Both the position numbers and the translations under genes were made by a program. Below, piece after piece: positions 1-10,073 of a stretch of DNA of 30,447 bases. The DNA is from Amanita rubescens (taxonomy: Eukaryota; Basidiomycota; Agaricomycetes; Agaricales; Amanitaceae): NCBI GenBank assembly GCA_015039365.1, contig WION01000592.1:1-30447 (forward strand), given 5' to 3'. Below the pieces are notes generated by a model. It did not search any database, was not told the DNA's origin, and saw only the letters and a program-made list of their open reading frames with translations. How positions within the stretch are numbered: position 1 is the first letter of the stretch; each line of letters opens with the position of its first letter.

Positions 1-266
1 AACAGGTCACGTGTACGTCAATTTGCTAAGTGTCGTGTCTCGACCTTACTGACAAGAATGATGGGTATAAAAGCTGAGTTAAGAGGAAACTCGATAAAGG
101 ATTGCGGTGGCCGTTTGAGAGTGCGAAGCCTGGAGCCCATTGGACGTTTGGCAGGGATCAGATTAAACAGGCTGAATTCATAACAGATCACGTGGAAATT
201 AATGTGATAAGCACGGAACTTACCGGCGTGTCTCAACCTTACTGACGAAAATCAATGGGTATAATG
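1..266. repeat. Imperfect direct repeat pair (1-77 and 182-266)
   Basis: The two copies share AACAGRTCACGTG, then diverge and carry small indels, then realign at GTGTCTCRACCTTACTGAC and TGGGTATAA. The spacing is about 181 bp. The sequence between the copies is not repeated, so this looks like an old local duplication rather than an active tandem array. Confidence 0.45.
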
Positions 267-402
267 CCAAGTCCTTCATTTCATTCAGCCTCGGAACTAT
301 GATGTCATCTCTATGTCATACATAAAGGATGATGTGAGCGATATGATTGATGATGACCATAGTCTATCAGTAGTTAATCATTCTACAAATATAATTCTAT
401 AT
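1..402. other. Left-edge region without a recognisable gene
   Basis: No open frame here resembles a known protein. Two imperfect direct repeats are visible, at about 1-77 and 182-266. Both start with AACAGRTCACGTG and share a TCTCRACCTTACTGAC block followed by ATGGGTATAA. The rest is unremarkable AT-rich sequence. It may be intergenic DNA downstream of the truncated NLR gene. Confidence 0.5.
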
Positions 403-559
403 TTAACACCTCAGACCCCCAAACCTCAGCATCAGATACATATCAGACCATAGTACGCATGTAATACACAAGGTAGACAGTACATACACCTTGTCATAGT
501 TAGCTTTATATATTCTTTCTCTCCCCATCAGTTCAGAACTATGTTCCGAGAGCCAACAA

Positions 560-842
560 GTGCAACTGAGCTGGGACAAGCACCTTTTGGTGCTGCTGAA
601 CTCATTGGCCACATTGCATCTTGGAGGTTGCACCCAACACAGCCTCCATTGTGTTGTTACACTGCACAGACCAGTCTCCTGAGCCAGAGATGATGTGTCT
701 ACCATCAGCAGAGAAGTTGGCAGAATAGATGGAGCCAGTGTGGCCATAGAGTGCCTTCAGCCTAGCCCCAGTTGAGGCATCCACACCTTCACAGAGTGGG
801 CTAGAGACAATGTGCATGCCATCAGCAGAAAAGGCAATGGAA
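560..842 (-). pseudogene. 3' (WD40) part of the NACHT-WD40 NLR gene, cut off by the retrotransposon
   Basis: Read on minus, this stretch encodes WD40 repeat sequence: FSADGMHIVS, then DASTGARLKALYGHTGSIYS, then FSADGRHIISGSGDWSVQ. It is the continuation of the NLR gene at 10519-12900. Removing the retroelement and one copy of the TGGAA duplication rejoins one WD40 frame across the junction (FIHS then IAFSADG). After GDWSVQ the repeat decays and a stop follows near 604, so the beta-propeller is short or degenerate. Such domains normally form the C-terminal sensor part of fungal NLR proteins. The fragment lacks its own start and promoter and is most likely non-functional. Confidence 0.75.
838..842. 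repeat. 5-bp target site duplication (TGGAA), left copy
   Basis: TGGAA directly precedes the 5' LTR and is repeated directly after the 3' LTR at 10519-10523. Five bases is the usual duplication for Ty3/gypsy integrases. The match shows that both LTRs belong to one insertion. Confidence 0.95.
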
Positions 843-852
843 TGTTACAACG

Positions 853-909
853 TACGTCATGGCCTATCTTTTCTTTATCTTATCATCTACGTCATCCCTC
901 CTACGTCAT
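853..909 (+). promoter_or_regulatory. Three TACGTCAT (CRE-like) motifs in the LTR
   Basis: TACGTCAT occurs at 853-860, 888-895 and 902-909 in the U3 part of the 5' LTR, and again in the 3' LTR. TGACGTCA/TACGTCA are typical sites for ATF/CREB-type bZIP factors in fungi. That they drive the element, for example under stress, is inference. Confidence 0.4.
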
Positions 910-1055
910 TGATTGCATATGCGTTCCTTCTGGAATATTCATCGTTTATCATATGCTACTCCATTTTATCACATGTAAACTGTTCCATTATCACATGCAA
1001 CTGTTTCATTATCACATGCATTCCTACTTACTATATTTGCGTATATACCTTGTAC

Positions 1056-1064
1056 TATATAAAA
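1056..1064 (+). promoter_or_regulatory. TATA box of the retroelement
   Basis: TATATAAAA lies in the LTR about 34 bp before position 1090. The 12-nt stretch complementary to the primer binding site starts at 1090. This spacing fits RNA starting at about 1086-1091, which would place the complementary stretch at the extreme 5' end of the transcript. Confidence 0.7.
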
Positions 1065-1260
1065 CTACGCAAATATACAACTAGACCTCAGTCTAGTTTT
1101 AACAGTCAAAATCTGTCTTGTTATCGTCTAAGCTCCCTTGAGGACTTATCCGATAACATTCTTATCAATTTGAACGTTCTTAAGTGCTGGAACTCCCTTG
1201 AGGAACCTACGGTACCTGATAGGCTTGACTTACATATCAGTGGACGAACAAACGTAACAA

Positions 1261-1272
1261 TAAAACTAGACT
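1261..1272 (+). other. Primer binding site of self-priming type
   Basis: TAAAACTAGACT begins 2 nt after the last LTR base. Its exact reverse complement, AGTCTAGTTTTA, lies at 1090-1101 inside the LTR, about 34 bp after the TATA box. The site does not begin with the TGG expected for most tRNA primers. In Tf1 and sushi-type elements the first roughly 11 nt of the RNA fold back on the primer site and are cleaved to prime minus-strand DNA. The arrangement here fits that mechanism; this is inference from complementarity and position. Confidence 0.75.
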
Positions 1273-1283
1273 CCTCTCCAAGC

Positions 1284-3060
1284 ATGACAGCTTTAACGCT
1301 CTCACCTCCCCTCATTCATCATTGCTCCACGACAATCTAAAAGTACCCCTCCGAATAACGCCAAAAGAAACCCCGTTGATAACCGCTATTATCTTGACGA
1401 ACACTCCGTTCGTTGGGATAAAAGAGAAAACGGTTGGTGTTATACCGCTTCAGGAGAACCTGTACCAGGTCACCAGTTTTGGGTAAAGCAAAAACTCAGT
1501 AGACCACCAAATCAATCCTTCGCATTTGAAAGAGGATTATACCTAAACGAACGAAAGCTTGCCTACGACCAAAAGAATAAACATTGGTACGCCACTGAAT
1601 CGGAAACAGGAGAAGAACCGTACTATATCAGAGACGAATACTTTGAAGGAGAACCCTTCATTGGAGGAAAAGAGGAGTTATCACGAACCGCACTACAACG
1701 TTGGAAGAAAGCGAACAAACCAGAAATCACCAAACAAGAAACCCCACTCGCATCACCACAGGTTCATTACCGAGAAAGCGCTGAACCGTCAGGAGAGTCC
1801 GATAAAGAAGATGATAAAAATCCTTTTTCTGAAAAAGAAGAAGAAGAATCTCAGGGTAAAACCAAATACATACCTGGAACCGAAGACGTTGTTATACCCA
1901 CAGTCGAACAATGAGTTGAAGATGAAACCTCAGCTCAACTCATCGCTTCCTTATCCCTTATAACCGAACCAAAACTCGAAGCCGCACGACCCGCACTGTT
2001 ACCCCCTGTCACTTTTCCATACTTGTTTACTCCACCAATCAATCCATTTCCCTCTAGGAAAGGAAAAGAACGAGATATGAGTGGATCAGGACCCCGGACC
2101 GAACCAAGGTCAGATCTACCAAAGATCAAACTGCCTAAACCGTTTGAAGGAGATCAAAAATATCTCAATCTGTTCTTAGCGAAAGCTGAATTATTCATGA
2201 AAATGAATAAAATGACAGATGCCCAAGACAAGATACAATTTATTATGTATCATATCGATGGCAATGCTCAACAATGGCACGATAACAAAATAACTGAATA
2301 CGACGCTGAAATGACAAAATATGCCGACTACAACACTTTTGTTAAAGAACTAAAAGAAGATTGGGGACAAGTAGATGAACCAGGACTAGCTATGCACAGA
2401 TTACTCACATGGAGAAAACTCCCGAAACAATCAATTAATCAATACATCGCACGCGTCGACCAAGATCTTAATTTAGCCAAAGTCACCGATGATACGATGA
2501 AATGTCATCTCCTAGTTTTGGGATTACCAAACACCTTACGAGAAAAACTACGGCTAGGAGGTGCCCCGACCACCTATAAATCATTACGAACTCGTATCCT
2601 TGACATAGAAGTGGCAAACACGTTATTCTCCACTTTTGGCCAAGCTAAAGACCTTGACGACAAAATGGTAGTCAACGAAGCAATATTGGAATTAAACGAA
2701 CATGCACGACAAATGCAGATTGCAGAAACCTCCATGGATTGGGTAAAAACTGCTACATGCTATGGATGCGGAAACACAGGACACTTAATCTCAGACTGCC
2801 CTAATCCCAAAAAGAAACGACAAAAACTTGGGAAATCACGAGGAAGGGCAGCGCCAAAAGGATGATTTCGAGGAAAACCACGCGGACAAAATAATAACCG
2901 CAATGAAGGAAAAGGAAAAGGACTACGAATCTGAGCACTAGATGCAGATAGCGATGAAGATGACAGTGGCTCGTCAAGTGAAAATTCCGATGACAAAAAC
3001 GACAAAGACCAAAGAATTGCCGTCATACGAGAAATGGCAAAAACATTACCACGTAGCACC
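1284..3060 (+). pseudogene. gag: gag-like gene of the retroelement (zinc knuckle), broken
   Basis: The first ATG after the primer site is at 1284, but its frame stops at 1338. A second frame, open from about 1297, then runs through the capsid region, so one early indel is likely. The Gag-type domain lies around 2080-2700. It is followed by a CX2CX4HX4C zinc knuckle with Cys codons at 2758 and 2767, His at 2782 and Cys at 2797, and then a basic RG-rich tail. In-frame TGA codons occur at 1912, 2863 and 2932. They are plausibly former CGA arginine codons, because the surrounding tail is arginine-rich. A minus-one shift around 3057-3071 leads into the pol frame. Gag would package the element RNA in virus-like particles. 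No intact Gag can be made from this copy. Confidence 0.8.
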
Positions 3061-3071
3061 CGCCGAAAGTT

Positions 3072-3476
3072 GAACAAGAAGGGTTTTTAGAACAAGACGA
3101 CAATGCATCAGCGTCTGTCATCTCTGAAGACGAACAATTATGTATAAATGGTGTAACAGTATCATCTATGTCCAGAAATAAAATCACCATTCCCATCTCC
3201 CAATGTTCGAATCTGAAAACCGCTGAAACCAAAGCCCTTATCGACTCAGGCATGCAAGGAAAATTTGTCGATAGTTCACTCGTCGATTGGAACAAAATCA
3301 CTCGCTTAAAGAAACCCATTCCAGTGCAAAATGTGGACGGAACAAACAACAAGTCTGGAGATATACGGTATAAAATCCAGATAAGCTATAACATCGAAGA
3401 CAACCGGTTTAGAGACTGGTTTTATGTCACGCGACTAGGCGATCAACGACTGATACTAGGATTACCTTGGCTCTGA
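3072..3476 (+). pseudogene. pol part 1: retroviral-type aspartic protease
   Basis: In the pol frame an acidic linker is followed by the protease. The catalytic motif ALIDSG lies near 3235 and the C-terminal flap and helix near 3440-3473 (RLILGLPWL). The family normally matures Gag and Pol inside the particle. The frame is interrupted by TGA at 3474-3476, directly after LPWL. Ty3/gypsy relatives usually have arginine there (LPWLRxxNP), so a CGA-to-TGA change is likely. The same frame continues on the far side of the stop. Confidence 0.8.
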
Positions 3477-6043
3477 GAAATCAACCCCAGAATAGATTGG
3501 TCTGAAGGAACAGTTAGATTCCCCGATGGTAGGAAGATCAATCCGGAAGAAGAAACTACGTTTGACTACGATGAAGAAACCGAAATGTATCTTCAATATA
3601 TCCAAAAAGAAGAAGAATTGGACGCAGATGAAGACGAAGATCCCGAGACTGATCACCTTTGGATCCAAGCGAAAACGTCAGCGTCTCAAGCGCTCGCACA
3701 TGAACATGAAAATAAATCTATGAAAGTAGAATTACCCCCTGAATATGACAAATGGAGAAAAGTTTTTGATAAACAGACATCGGAACGATTCCCAATCACA
3801 CGACAATGGGATCATGTGATAGATCTAAAAGAAGGGTTTAAACCTAAAGTGGCGAAGAATTATCCGTTATCAATTCACGAAGAACAGCTAATGAATAAAT
3901 GGGTCGACGAACAACTCAAAAAAGGTTATATTCAACCATCACAATCTCCGCAAGCGTCTCCTTTCTTTTACGTTGCAAAGAAAGAAAAAGGAGAGTTGAG
4001 ACCCTGCCAAGATTACCGATATATCAATAGCTGGGCGAAACGAAATGCCTATCCCCTTCCCCTAGTATCCGACTTATTATTAAAACTATGAAAAGCAAAG
4101 TATTTCTCCAAGTTAGACCTCTGATGGGGTTACAATAATGTGCAAATAAAGAAAGGTGACGAATGGAAGGCCACATTCACGACGAACCGTGGTCTCTTCG
4201 AACCTACCGTAATGCTTTTTGGATTATGCAATTCACCGTCGACATTTCAAATGATGATGAACGAATACTTCCGTGACATGATAGCTGAAGGATGGCTAGT
4301 CATCTACATTGACGACATGTTGATATATGGAGCGAACGAGGCAGAAACGAGGGAGCGCACTCAGCAAGTCTTGCAACGGCTAAAAGAAAATGATTTATTC
4401 CTCAAATTAGAAAAATGCAAATTCATCGCCAAGGAAGTCGAATTCCTTGGGATGATCGTTAAAGAAGGAAAAATCATGATGGACCCTGTAAAACTCGCTG
4501 GAATCAGCAAATGGCCTGAACCGAAAACCGTTAAACAAATCCAGTCGTTTCTAGGGTTCACGAACTTTTACAGGAAATTTATAGGAAACTATGCCGAAAT
4601 AGTGGCTCCGCTCACGGAACTTACAAAGAAAACAGTTCCCTTCCAATGGGATGCAGAGTGTCAGAAGGCATTTGACACATTAAAGGAGAAATTCTTAGAA
4701 GAACCGGTTCTAATTATGCCAGATCCAACGAAACCGTTTTTATTAGAGACTGATGCGTCAAATTGGGCGGTAGGAGATGTCCTGAAACAACGGGGATCTG
4801 ATGGAGAACTGCACCCATGTGGATTTATCAGTCATCGGTTAAGCGATACCGAACAAAGATATCAAGTATATGATCGTGAGTTATTAGCAATAAAGAAAGC
4901 CTTCGAAACCTGGAGACACCTTCTTAAAGGAAGCCCACACACGATTATGATCCACTATGATCATAAGAACTTATCATATTATAAACACCCGCAGAAAATG
5001 ACCGCCAGACAGTCACGCTGGTGGCAAGAAATCACGGAGTTTGATATCAAATTAGAACACGTCCCTGGATCAAAACTTATTCAAGCAGACGCTTTATCGA
5101 GATGCCCTGACCATATTAATGAAGAAGAAGCAAAAGCAAAAGAAATCCCACAAACCATGATTACTGACGACATGGTCATTGCCGCAATCAATGTATCTTG
5201 GGCAGATAAAATCATCGAATTATTGCCACAAGATAAGTTTGCTAAAGTCGTAATCGACGGTCTTAAACACGGAAAACTGCCTCTCCGATCAAAGTTTAAT
5301 GACTGGAAGAATGACAATGACATCATTCGTTATCAAGGACACATATATGTGCCTCAAAATGAAGAATTACAAAAGGAAATAATCAAATCGCATCACGACC
5401 CTGTAGTTATGGGTCACCCTGGACGCTTAAAGACACTAGAGCTTATCCGCCATGACTATTATTGGCCTGGAATGACAACGACTGTATCTAAATGGGTCGA
5501 AGGCTGTGCCTTATGTCAACAAATGAAGGTTAACACACATCCAATCACACCGGGTTTGATGCCTATTAAATCCCACGCCACACGCCCATTCGAACAAGTT
5601 TCATTGGACTTCATCACAGATCTGCCAATTATCGATGGTTTTGATTCTGTTTTGACCGTGGTCGATCAAGGCTTAACAAAGGGCGTAATATTCATACCAT
5701 GCAAAAAATCTTTTACCGCTATGGATACCGCCAATTCCTACATCAACAACATTTACAAATGTTATGGGTTACCAACAACCCTCATTTCTGATAGAGGTCC
5801 ACAGTTTACCTCCAAAGTTTTTGAAGAAATCTGCAAAATCTTCGGAATTAATCATAGAAAGTCGACTGCCCTTCATCCGCAAACTGACGGAGAATCGGAA
5901 CGACTCAATCAGGAATTAGAAACCTACCTCCGATTATACTGTGTTGATCATCCGAAACAATGGAAAGATCACCTGCCATTAGCAGAATTCGCGCACAATC
6001 AACGGATACACCAATCTACCAAGATGACCCCATTTGAAATCAT
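3477..6043 (+). pseudogene. pol: pol part 2: reverse transcriptase, RNase H and integrase core
   Basis: The RT domain starts near 3790, with LRPCQDYRYIN near 3995. Two TGA codons (4089 and 4122) sit where relatives have arginine (KLRxAK and LDLRWGYNN). The polymerase centre YIDD is at 4305-4316. RNase H follows (ETDAS near 4747, DRELLAI near 4875, QADALSR near 5085). The integrase zinc finger has HH near 5390, H near 5413 and CxxC near 5505-5516. The DD35E residues are Asp 5607, Asp 5790 and Glu 5898. The gene then reaches TPFEI and is cut by the foldback element at 6044. RT and RNase H copy the RNA, and integrase inserts the copy. Stops and the insertion make it non-functional. Confidence 0.92.
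6036..6043. repeat. 8-bp target site duplication (GAAATCAT) of the nested element, left copy
   Basis: GAAATCAT at 6036-6043 is repeated at 6845-6852. Keeping one copy rejoins the integrase reading frame exactly (PFEI then MFGIEP). Eight bases is characteristic of hAT-superfamily transposases. Confidence 0.93.
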
Positions 6044-6844
6044 TAGTGATGGGAGGTTAAGTTATGTAACCGCAATTAACCGTAACTTAACTGAACCTAA
6101 CTGCTCGACCAGTTAATTATCAGTTAAGGTTAGGCCCTTTCCCTAACCTTAACCGGACCGGTTATGACCGGTTAAATTGGGCAACCTTGTAGAGCTGGTC
6201 CTTAGCTTCATTTTGAGCCCTTATTCATGTAATTTGGCCCAGTGGTTCATGAGATATGAAGTATTTTGTGAAGGGATGTCAAAATTATTGTGTTTCTCAT
6301 TAGCAATGTGATCCATGACATGCAAAAAGCAATATACAATTAGTTTCTCATGTTCAATCTGCTAGCTATTTCCCTCACCACACTCAGAAACATAGTTCTC
6401 TGGGATGCTGATGAGGAGCAAAGTTTTGCATGGCTGTTGTGAGGCTCTAATTTGTATGCAATTTTCATTATGTTTATCATTCTGTATTGGACAATATACT
6501 TCTGACTTAGGCTGTTGGCATTTGGGACTTGTTTCTGACTTATATTGATCAGTTATGAGCATCATAGACAACATTGCTAATGGGAAACCAATCATCTTGA
6601 CATCACTCACAAAACACTTCATATCTCATGAACCACTGGTCCAAATTACATGAATAGGGGCTCAAAATGATGCTAATAACCTGCTCTACCAGATTACATA
6701 ATTTTAATTGGTTATAACCGGTTATAACTGGTCATAACTGGTCCAGTTAAGGTTAAGGAAATTCTGGGTCATCAGTTAATTGATCAGTTACAGTTAATCA
6801 ATTTTGGGGCAATTACCCGGACTTAACCTAACCTCACAACACTA
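6044..6844. mobile_element. 801-bp foldback non-autonomous DNA transposon with hAT-like ends
   Basis: The ends are TAGTGATGGGAGGTTAAGTT on the left and, reverse-complemented, TAGTGTTGTGAGGTTAGGTT on the right (17 of 20 identical), flanked by GAAATCAT duplications. TAGTG termini with an 8-bp duplication point to hAT. The inverted repeat is very long: 6210-6281 pairs with 6598-6668 at high identity, and further pairing is visible out to the ends and inward past 6300/6580. Subterminal GGTTA/ACCGGTTA motifs recur, as expected for transposase binding sites. No transposase is recognisable; an 86-codon minus-strand frame in the loop resembles nothing I know. It would need a transposase supplied in trans. 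Confidence 0.88.
6210..6668. repeat. Near-perfect inner inverted repeat arms of the foldback element
   Basis: The left arm (6210-6281) and the reverse complement of the right arm (6598-6668) differ at only a handful of sites; shared blocks include TCATGTAATTTGG and GGTTCATGAGATATGAAGT. The loop of about 315 bp adds further inverted matches, such as CATTAGCAATGT with ACATTGCTAATG. RNA from either strand would form a long hairpin. Confidence 0.85.
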
Positions 6845-6852
6845 GAAATCAT

Positions 6853-7486
6853 GTTTGGAATAGAACCTGTGGCTATCCCCACAGCATTCCTGCGAATCAA
6901 TGTACCCGCCGCTGAAGACCGCTTTAAGGTCTTAACGCAAATAAGAGATGAAGCTCTTGCTGCACACGAATTAGCTAGACAGCTAATGACTCAACATGTC
7001 AAAGGGAAATCTCCTACCTTTAAAGAAGGAGAATTAGTATGGCTAGACTCACGAAACCTGAAGACAGGACAAATAAGAAAATTCTCACCTAGACGAGAAG
7101 GACCATTCAAGATCGAGAAGATCTTAGGACCTGTCACTGCTAAACTTGAACTTCCCCCAAGATGGAAGATTCACCCCGTGTTTCATGTTTCACTTCTAAC
7201 TCCTTACCACGAGAACAAAACACATGGTCCAAACTTTACACGACCTACTCCGGACCTTATAGACAACAAAGAAGAGTACAAAATCGAGACAATTGTCTCG
7301 CACCGAAGAAAAGGAAACCAATGGCAATTTTTAGTCAAATGGAAAGGTTATCCGACATCTGACAATTCATGGGAAACCGAGGAAAACTTAGAACACTCCG
7401 AGGAGACCTTAAACGAATATAAGGAACAACATGGAATCACAGCAATCATCCCCATTACTCGTAAACAACGAAAACGCCGCTCCTGA
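6853..7486 (+). pseudogene. pol part 3: integrase C-terminus with chromodomain
   Basis: This continues the integrase after the nested element. The first part carries the GPF/Y-type region (EGPFKIEKIL near 7100, then PVFHVSLLTPY near 7180-7206). A chromodomain follows at about 7277-7435: YKIETIVSHR, then FLVKWKGYPTSDNSWE with the aromatic residues typical of methyl-lysine readers, then a C-terminal helix. The frame ends at TGA 7484. Chromodomains of chromoviral integrases usually direct insertion towards heterochromatin marked by H3K9 methylation. The nested element separates this part from the catalytic core. Its first in-frame ATG overlaps the duplication and is probably not used. Confidence 0.88.
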
Positions 7487-10029
7487 AACCATGTCTTCCC
7501 CTATTGATGGTCCCTTCGCCGCTGATACCCAGCCGCTTCAACGGTCGTCGAGGAAATCATCCCTCCGACCCCTTCTAGAGAGGAATCACCCGCACCATTG
7601 CCAATTCCTCCTCCCATCTGTATGTTGCCTTACACATCCATCACTATGGAATGGTTCCCTATAATTCCTTCTGACGAGGAATTCATACCACGAGATGAAG
7701 ATACCTTATCTTCTGATTCATCTTATACCTTCCCACCATCAAACACTTCTACGATAGAAGAGCTAATGCGAAGCATTACAGATATGGGGAACGCTATTCT
7801 CCCTGACACCCCTGTGCCACCCGAAATGCAGGAAATGGTAGCTCAAGTATTCACAACCAGAGATCAACTGGTTATCACCTATGCATGTGGACCACGTCCC
7901 GACACTACCTCTGACGATATCCGGATCATGCGAGAAGGATTACTTATGTTCAATACCACCGCCTTTACCATGGGAATTCCCCCCATCGACGAAGAACTTG
8001 TCAACAACTACCTTGAAAGAGCAAGAACCGTCGCTGCCACCAATGCCGCTACAGCCACCACCATTTCCGCCGCCGCTAATGCTGTTGCCGCTGAACTCGA
8101 TATTGTCACCGCTAACGCCATTGCTGATGACGAGATTAACGAAAGACTCGTCAACCCCATCTCGATCCCTATTGTCTTCCCAGAAGACACCCCATCACCA
8201 AGGCCCCTCTATACTCCATTGGATTTAATGAGGGAAACCCACACTCGATCTACAAGCCCGACGCCCAGACTCCCTGCTGAAGGACCTATTCCTAGGTTCC
8301 TATTTCAACACGCCTCCACCCTTGACGATAACTTCAATGTACCTGCACCTAACATTCCTGCCGTAGACGTCATCTTGACACATTATGCCATCCCTTCCTT
8401 CATCGACCCGATGATTCGACGTGCCTTTTATCGAATCTGGACATTGTTCACATCTTGGACTTTCGCCAACAACTATCTGTTCATCTTGAATAGATATGTT
8501 CACCCCGATCTGATGGCCCTTGTTAACGTCATCATTAATCTTACCCGCCAGTTCCAAGAACCGCACCGTAACTGCTGGATCACCCTGATGATCTGGAACA
8601 ATATTCATTGGTTCTGCGACCTACGAGGAGACGTATACCTCGAAGAAGCCATCCGTCTTACCACTGCTGGACACCGACACCACTTCATCCAACCAACGTG
8701 ACAACCCGCTTTAGACACTGGAATGGCCTGGATGCATGGACACCCTGTATTTCCCCGTACTCCTGTCATCACTACCCTCGAACGTATTCAACAATTCAAC
8801 GACCGTCTCAACCCAATGTTGACTCCTGACGGTTGGGATATAACCATACTACGACAACTGCAAACGACGATTAACAATCTCGTATGGAGGAATGATCGTA
8901 ACCCTCACAGGCCCAACAACAGCAACGAATACCAAGACGCCACCGTCATCGCACTTCAGACGGGGCATACTATTGAAGGACACGATGTCCCTATTCCCGA
9001 GAACCCGACATGCCACACCATCTTCCATTTACACGGACCCGATCCCTAAGCTGAACGATTAGTATCGTTCAAACCAAATAACCTAGCCTTTGAAGGAGAA
9101 GATATTCCTGGAACTCAAGGCTGTTACATATGCGGAGGACTGCATCATACTACTGAACACCATAGACAACGAGAAATACGTTGAGGCCTGACACATGAAG
9201 AGACCCCTCCTCCCACTTATCCGGATGCTATAACGCAGCCACCGCCAACACCATTTGAACGAATTCCCGAACAACACGTTTCTACTGTGTTGCCTGTTAC
9301 TAGTATAGACTCCACCCAACTCGAACAAGGCAAACCTTCCCCGCTTATCGAAAGAAGACGACAAGGAACAAATACTCGCCCTCCGGGCAACCGCTGTAAC
9401 GAGCCGATTCCGGCTACGTTGGAACCGATCTCCAAAACCTTCCGAAGCTCCCCGAAGCACTCCGAGCCTATACTCGACCCCGGAGGATGATCGTTTGTGT
9501 TCGGACACATGCACAGGCCTCGGACTCGGTGCAGGAATTGTCACATGGTCACCTCGTGCCTCCGTAGTATATATACCATTGTGTACATAGTTGTAGTTAG
9601 CGAATTATCACCCCAGCTTCGTTCCGAGTTCGATTCCTTCCGTTCCTCGGTGCTTCGGACACCTTCCACTCGTTCACCTTCGTCTTCGGCACTCTCTCTG
9701 CCTCCGAGGCACCCCCAGGACTGACCTCCAAAGTCCCTTTGGCCGAACGCACTTCCGCATCGGCCTTCTTCTGATCGTTTCACTGCTTCACTACTATTAC
9801 TACCGGACCCCCACCATCACGACGAAACCTTGGAAACCGCCGAGGCCAATCCACACGAGGACAGTCGACACAACCCGTCGCCACTATGACCGCTTCAAAT
9901 ACACGAGAAGAGCGACCGACTCTTCAAGAATGACTTACTGATAACCGCCGCTGCCGCCATCATCCCTGGCAAGGAAATGAAGACTCTTACACCTACGACA
10001 GCAATGCCGAACACAATCGTGACACGTAG
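7431..10029 (+). pseudogene. Extra ORF downstream of pol (ORF3) with CX2CX4HX4H knuckle
   Basis: About 2.6 kb between pol and the 3' LTR carries a further degenerate reading frame. It may begin at ATG 7431, overlapping the end of pol, or at ATG 7491. A frame change near 7520-7545 leads into a long frame running to TGA 8699, and the same frame continues through TAA 9047, TGA 9182 and TGA 9488. Features: a proline- and acid-rich N-terminus, an alanine-rich segment (8030-8120), a helical, tryptophan-rich segment (8380-8690), and a knuckle with Cys codons 9122 and 9131 and His codons 9146 and 9161. A basic RGQ-type tail in another frame ends at TAG 10027. The knuckle resembles the Gag type, but His replaces the last Cys. 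Function unknown; a nucleic-acid-binding or Gag-like accessory protein is an inference. Confidence 0.6.
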
Positions 10030-10042
10030 TCACAAGTAAATT

Positions 10043-10061
10043 CAATATTCAGTGAATATTG
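10043..10061. repeat. Perfect palindrome before the purine tract
   Basis: CAATATTCA, a single G, then TGAATATTG: nine-base arms around one base, about 12 bp before the polypurine tract. It would form a small hairpin in element RNA. Any role in plus-strand priming is unproven. Confidence 0.5.
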
Positions 10062-10073
10062 GACTTCGTATGT

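Larger units (their letters stand above)
843..1259 (+). repeat. 5' LTR (417 bp)
   Basis: It starts TGTTACAACG and ends CGTAACA, and matches the 3' LTR at 10087-10518. Differences: three substitutions, all at CpG sites; an 18-bp block missing among ATCACATG repeats; one missing A near the start; and a 4-bp ACAT extra near the end. It contains three TACGTCAT motifs (853, 888, 902), three ATCACATG motifs, a TATA box at 1056, and a small hairpin (AACTAGA/TCTAGTT, 1079-1098) around the expected RNA start. Confidence 0.95.

Noticed and set aside
853..1020. CRISPR-like array in the LTR
   Set aside because: The ATCACATG and TACGTCAT repeats are 8 bp with irregular short spacing inside a eukaryotic LTR; there are no CRISPR-type repeats or cas genes.
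810..1340. 176-codon frame across the 5' LTR
   Set aside because: It is mostly LTR sequence with a copy in the 3' LTR. Only its last codons from ATG 1284 may be the Gag start.
1559..1963. 134-codon plus-strand frame inside gag
   Set aside because: The real Gag frame is one base over: it reads continuously from about 1297 to the capsid domain apart from the TGA at 1912. This frame is Lys/Asn-rich shadow sequence.
6362..6622. 86-codon minus-strand frame as a transposase remnant
   Set aside because: It overlaps the inverted arm and shows no hAT dimerisation or catalytic motif that I can recognise.
1912..9490. TGA recoded as an amino acid
   Set aside because: Many TGA codons in frame could suggest recoding, but host genes here (WW protein, ade13) end in TGA, and the element also has frameshifts and a disrupting insertion.
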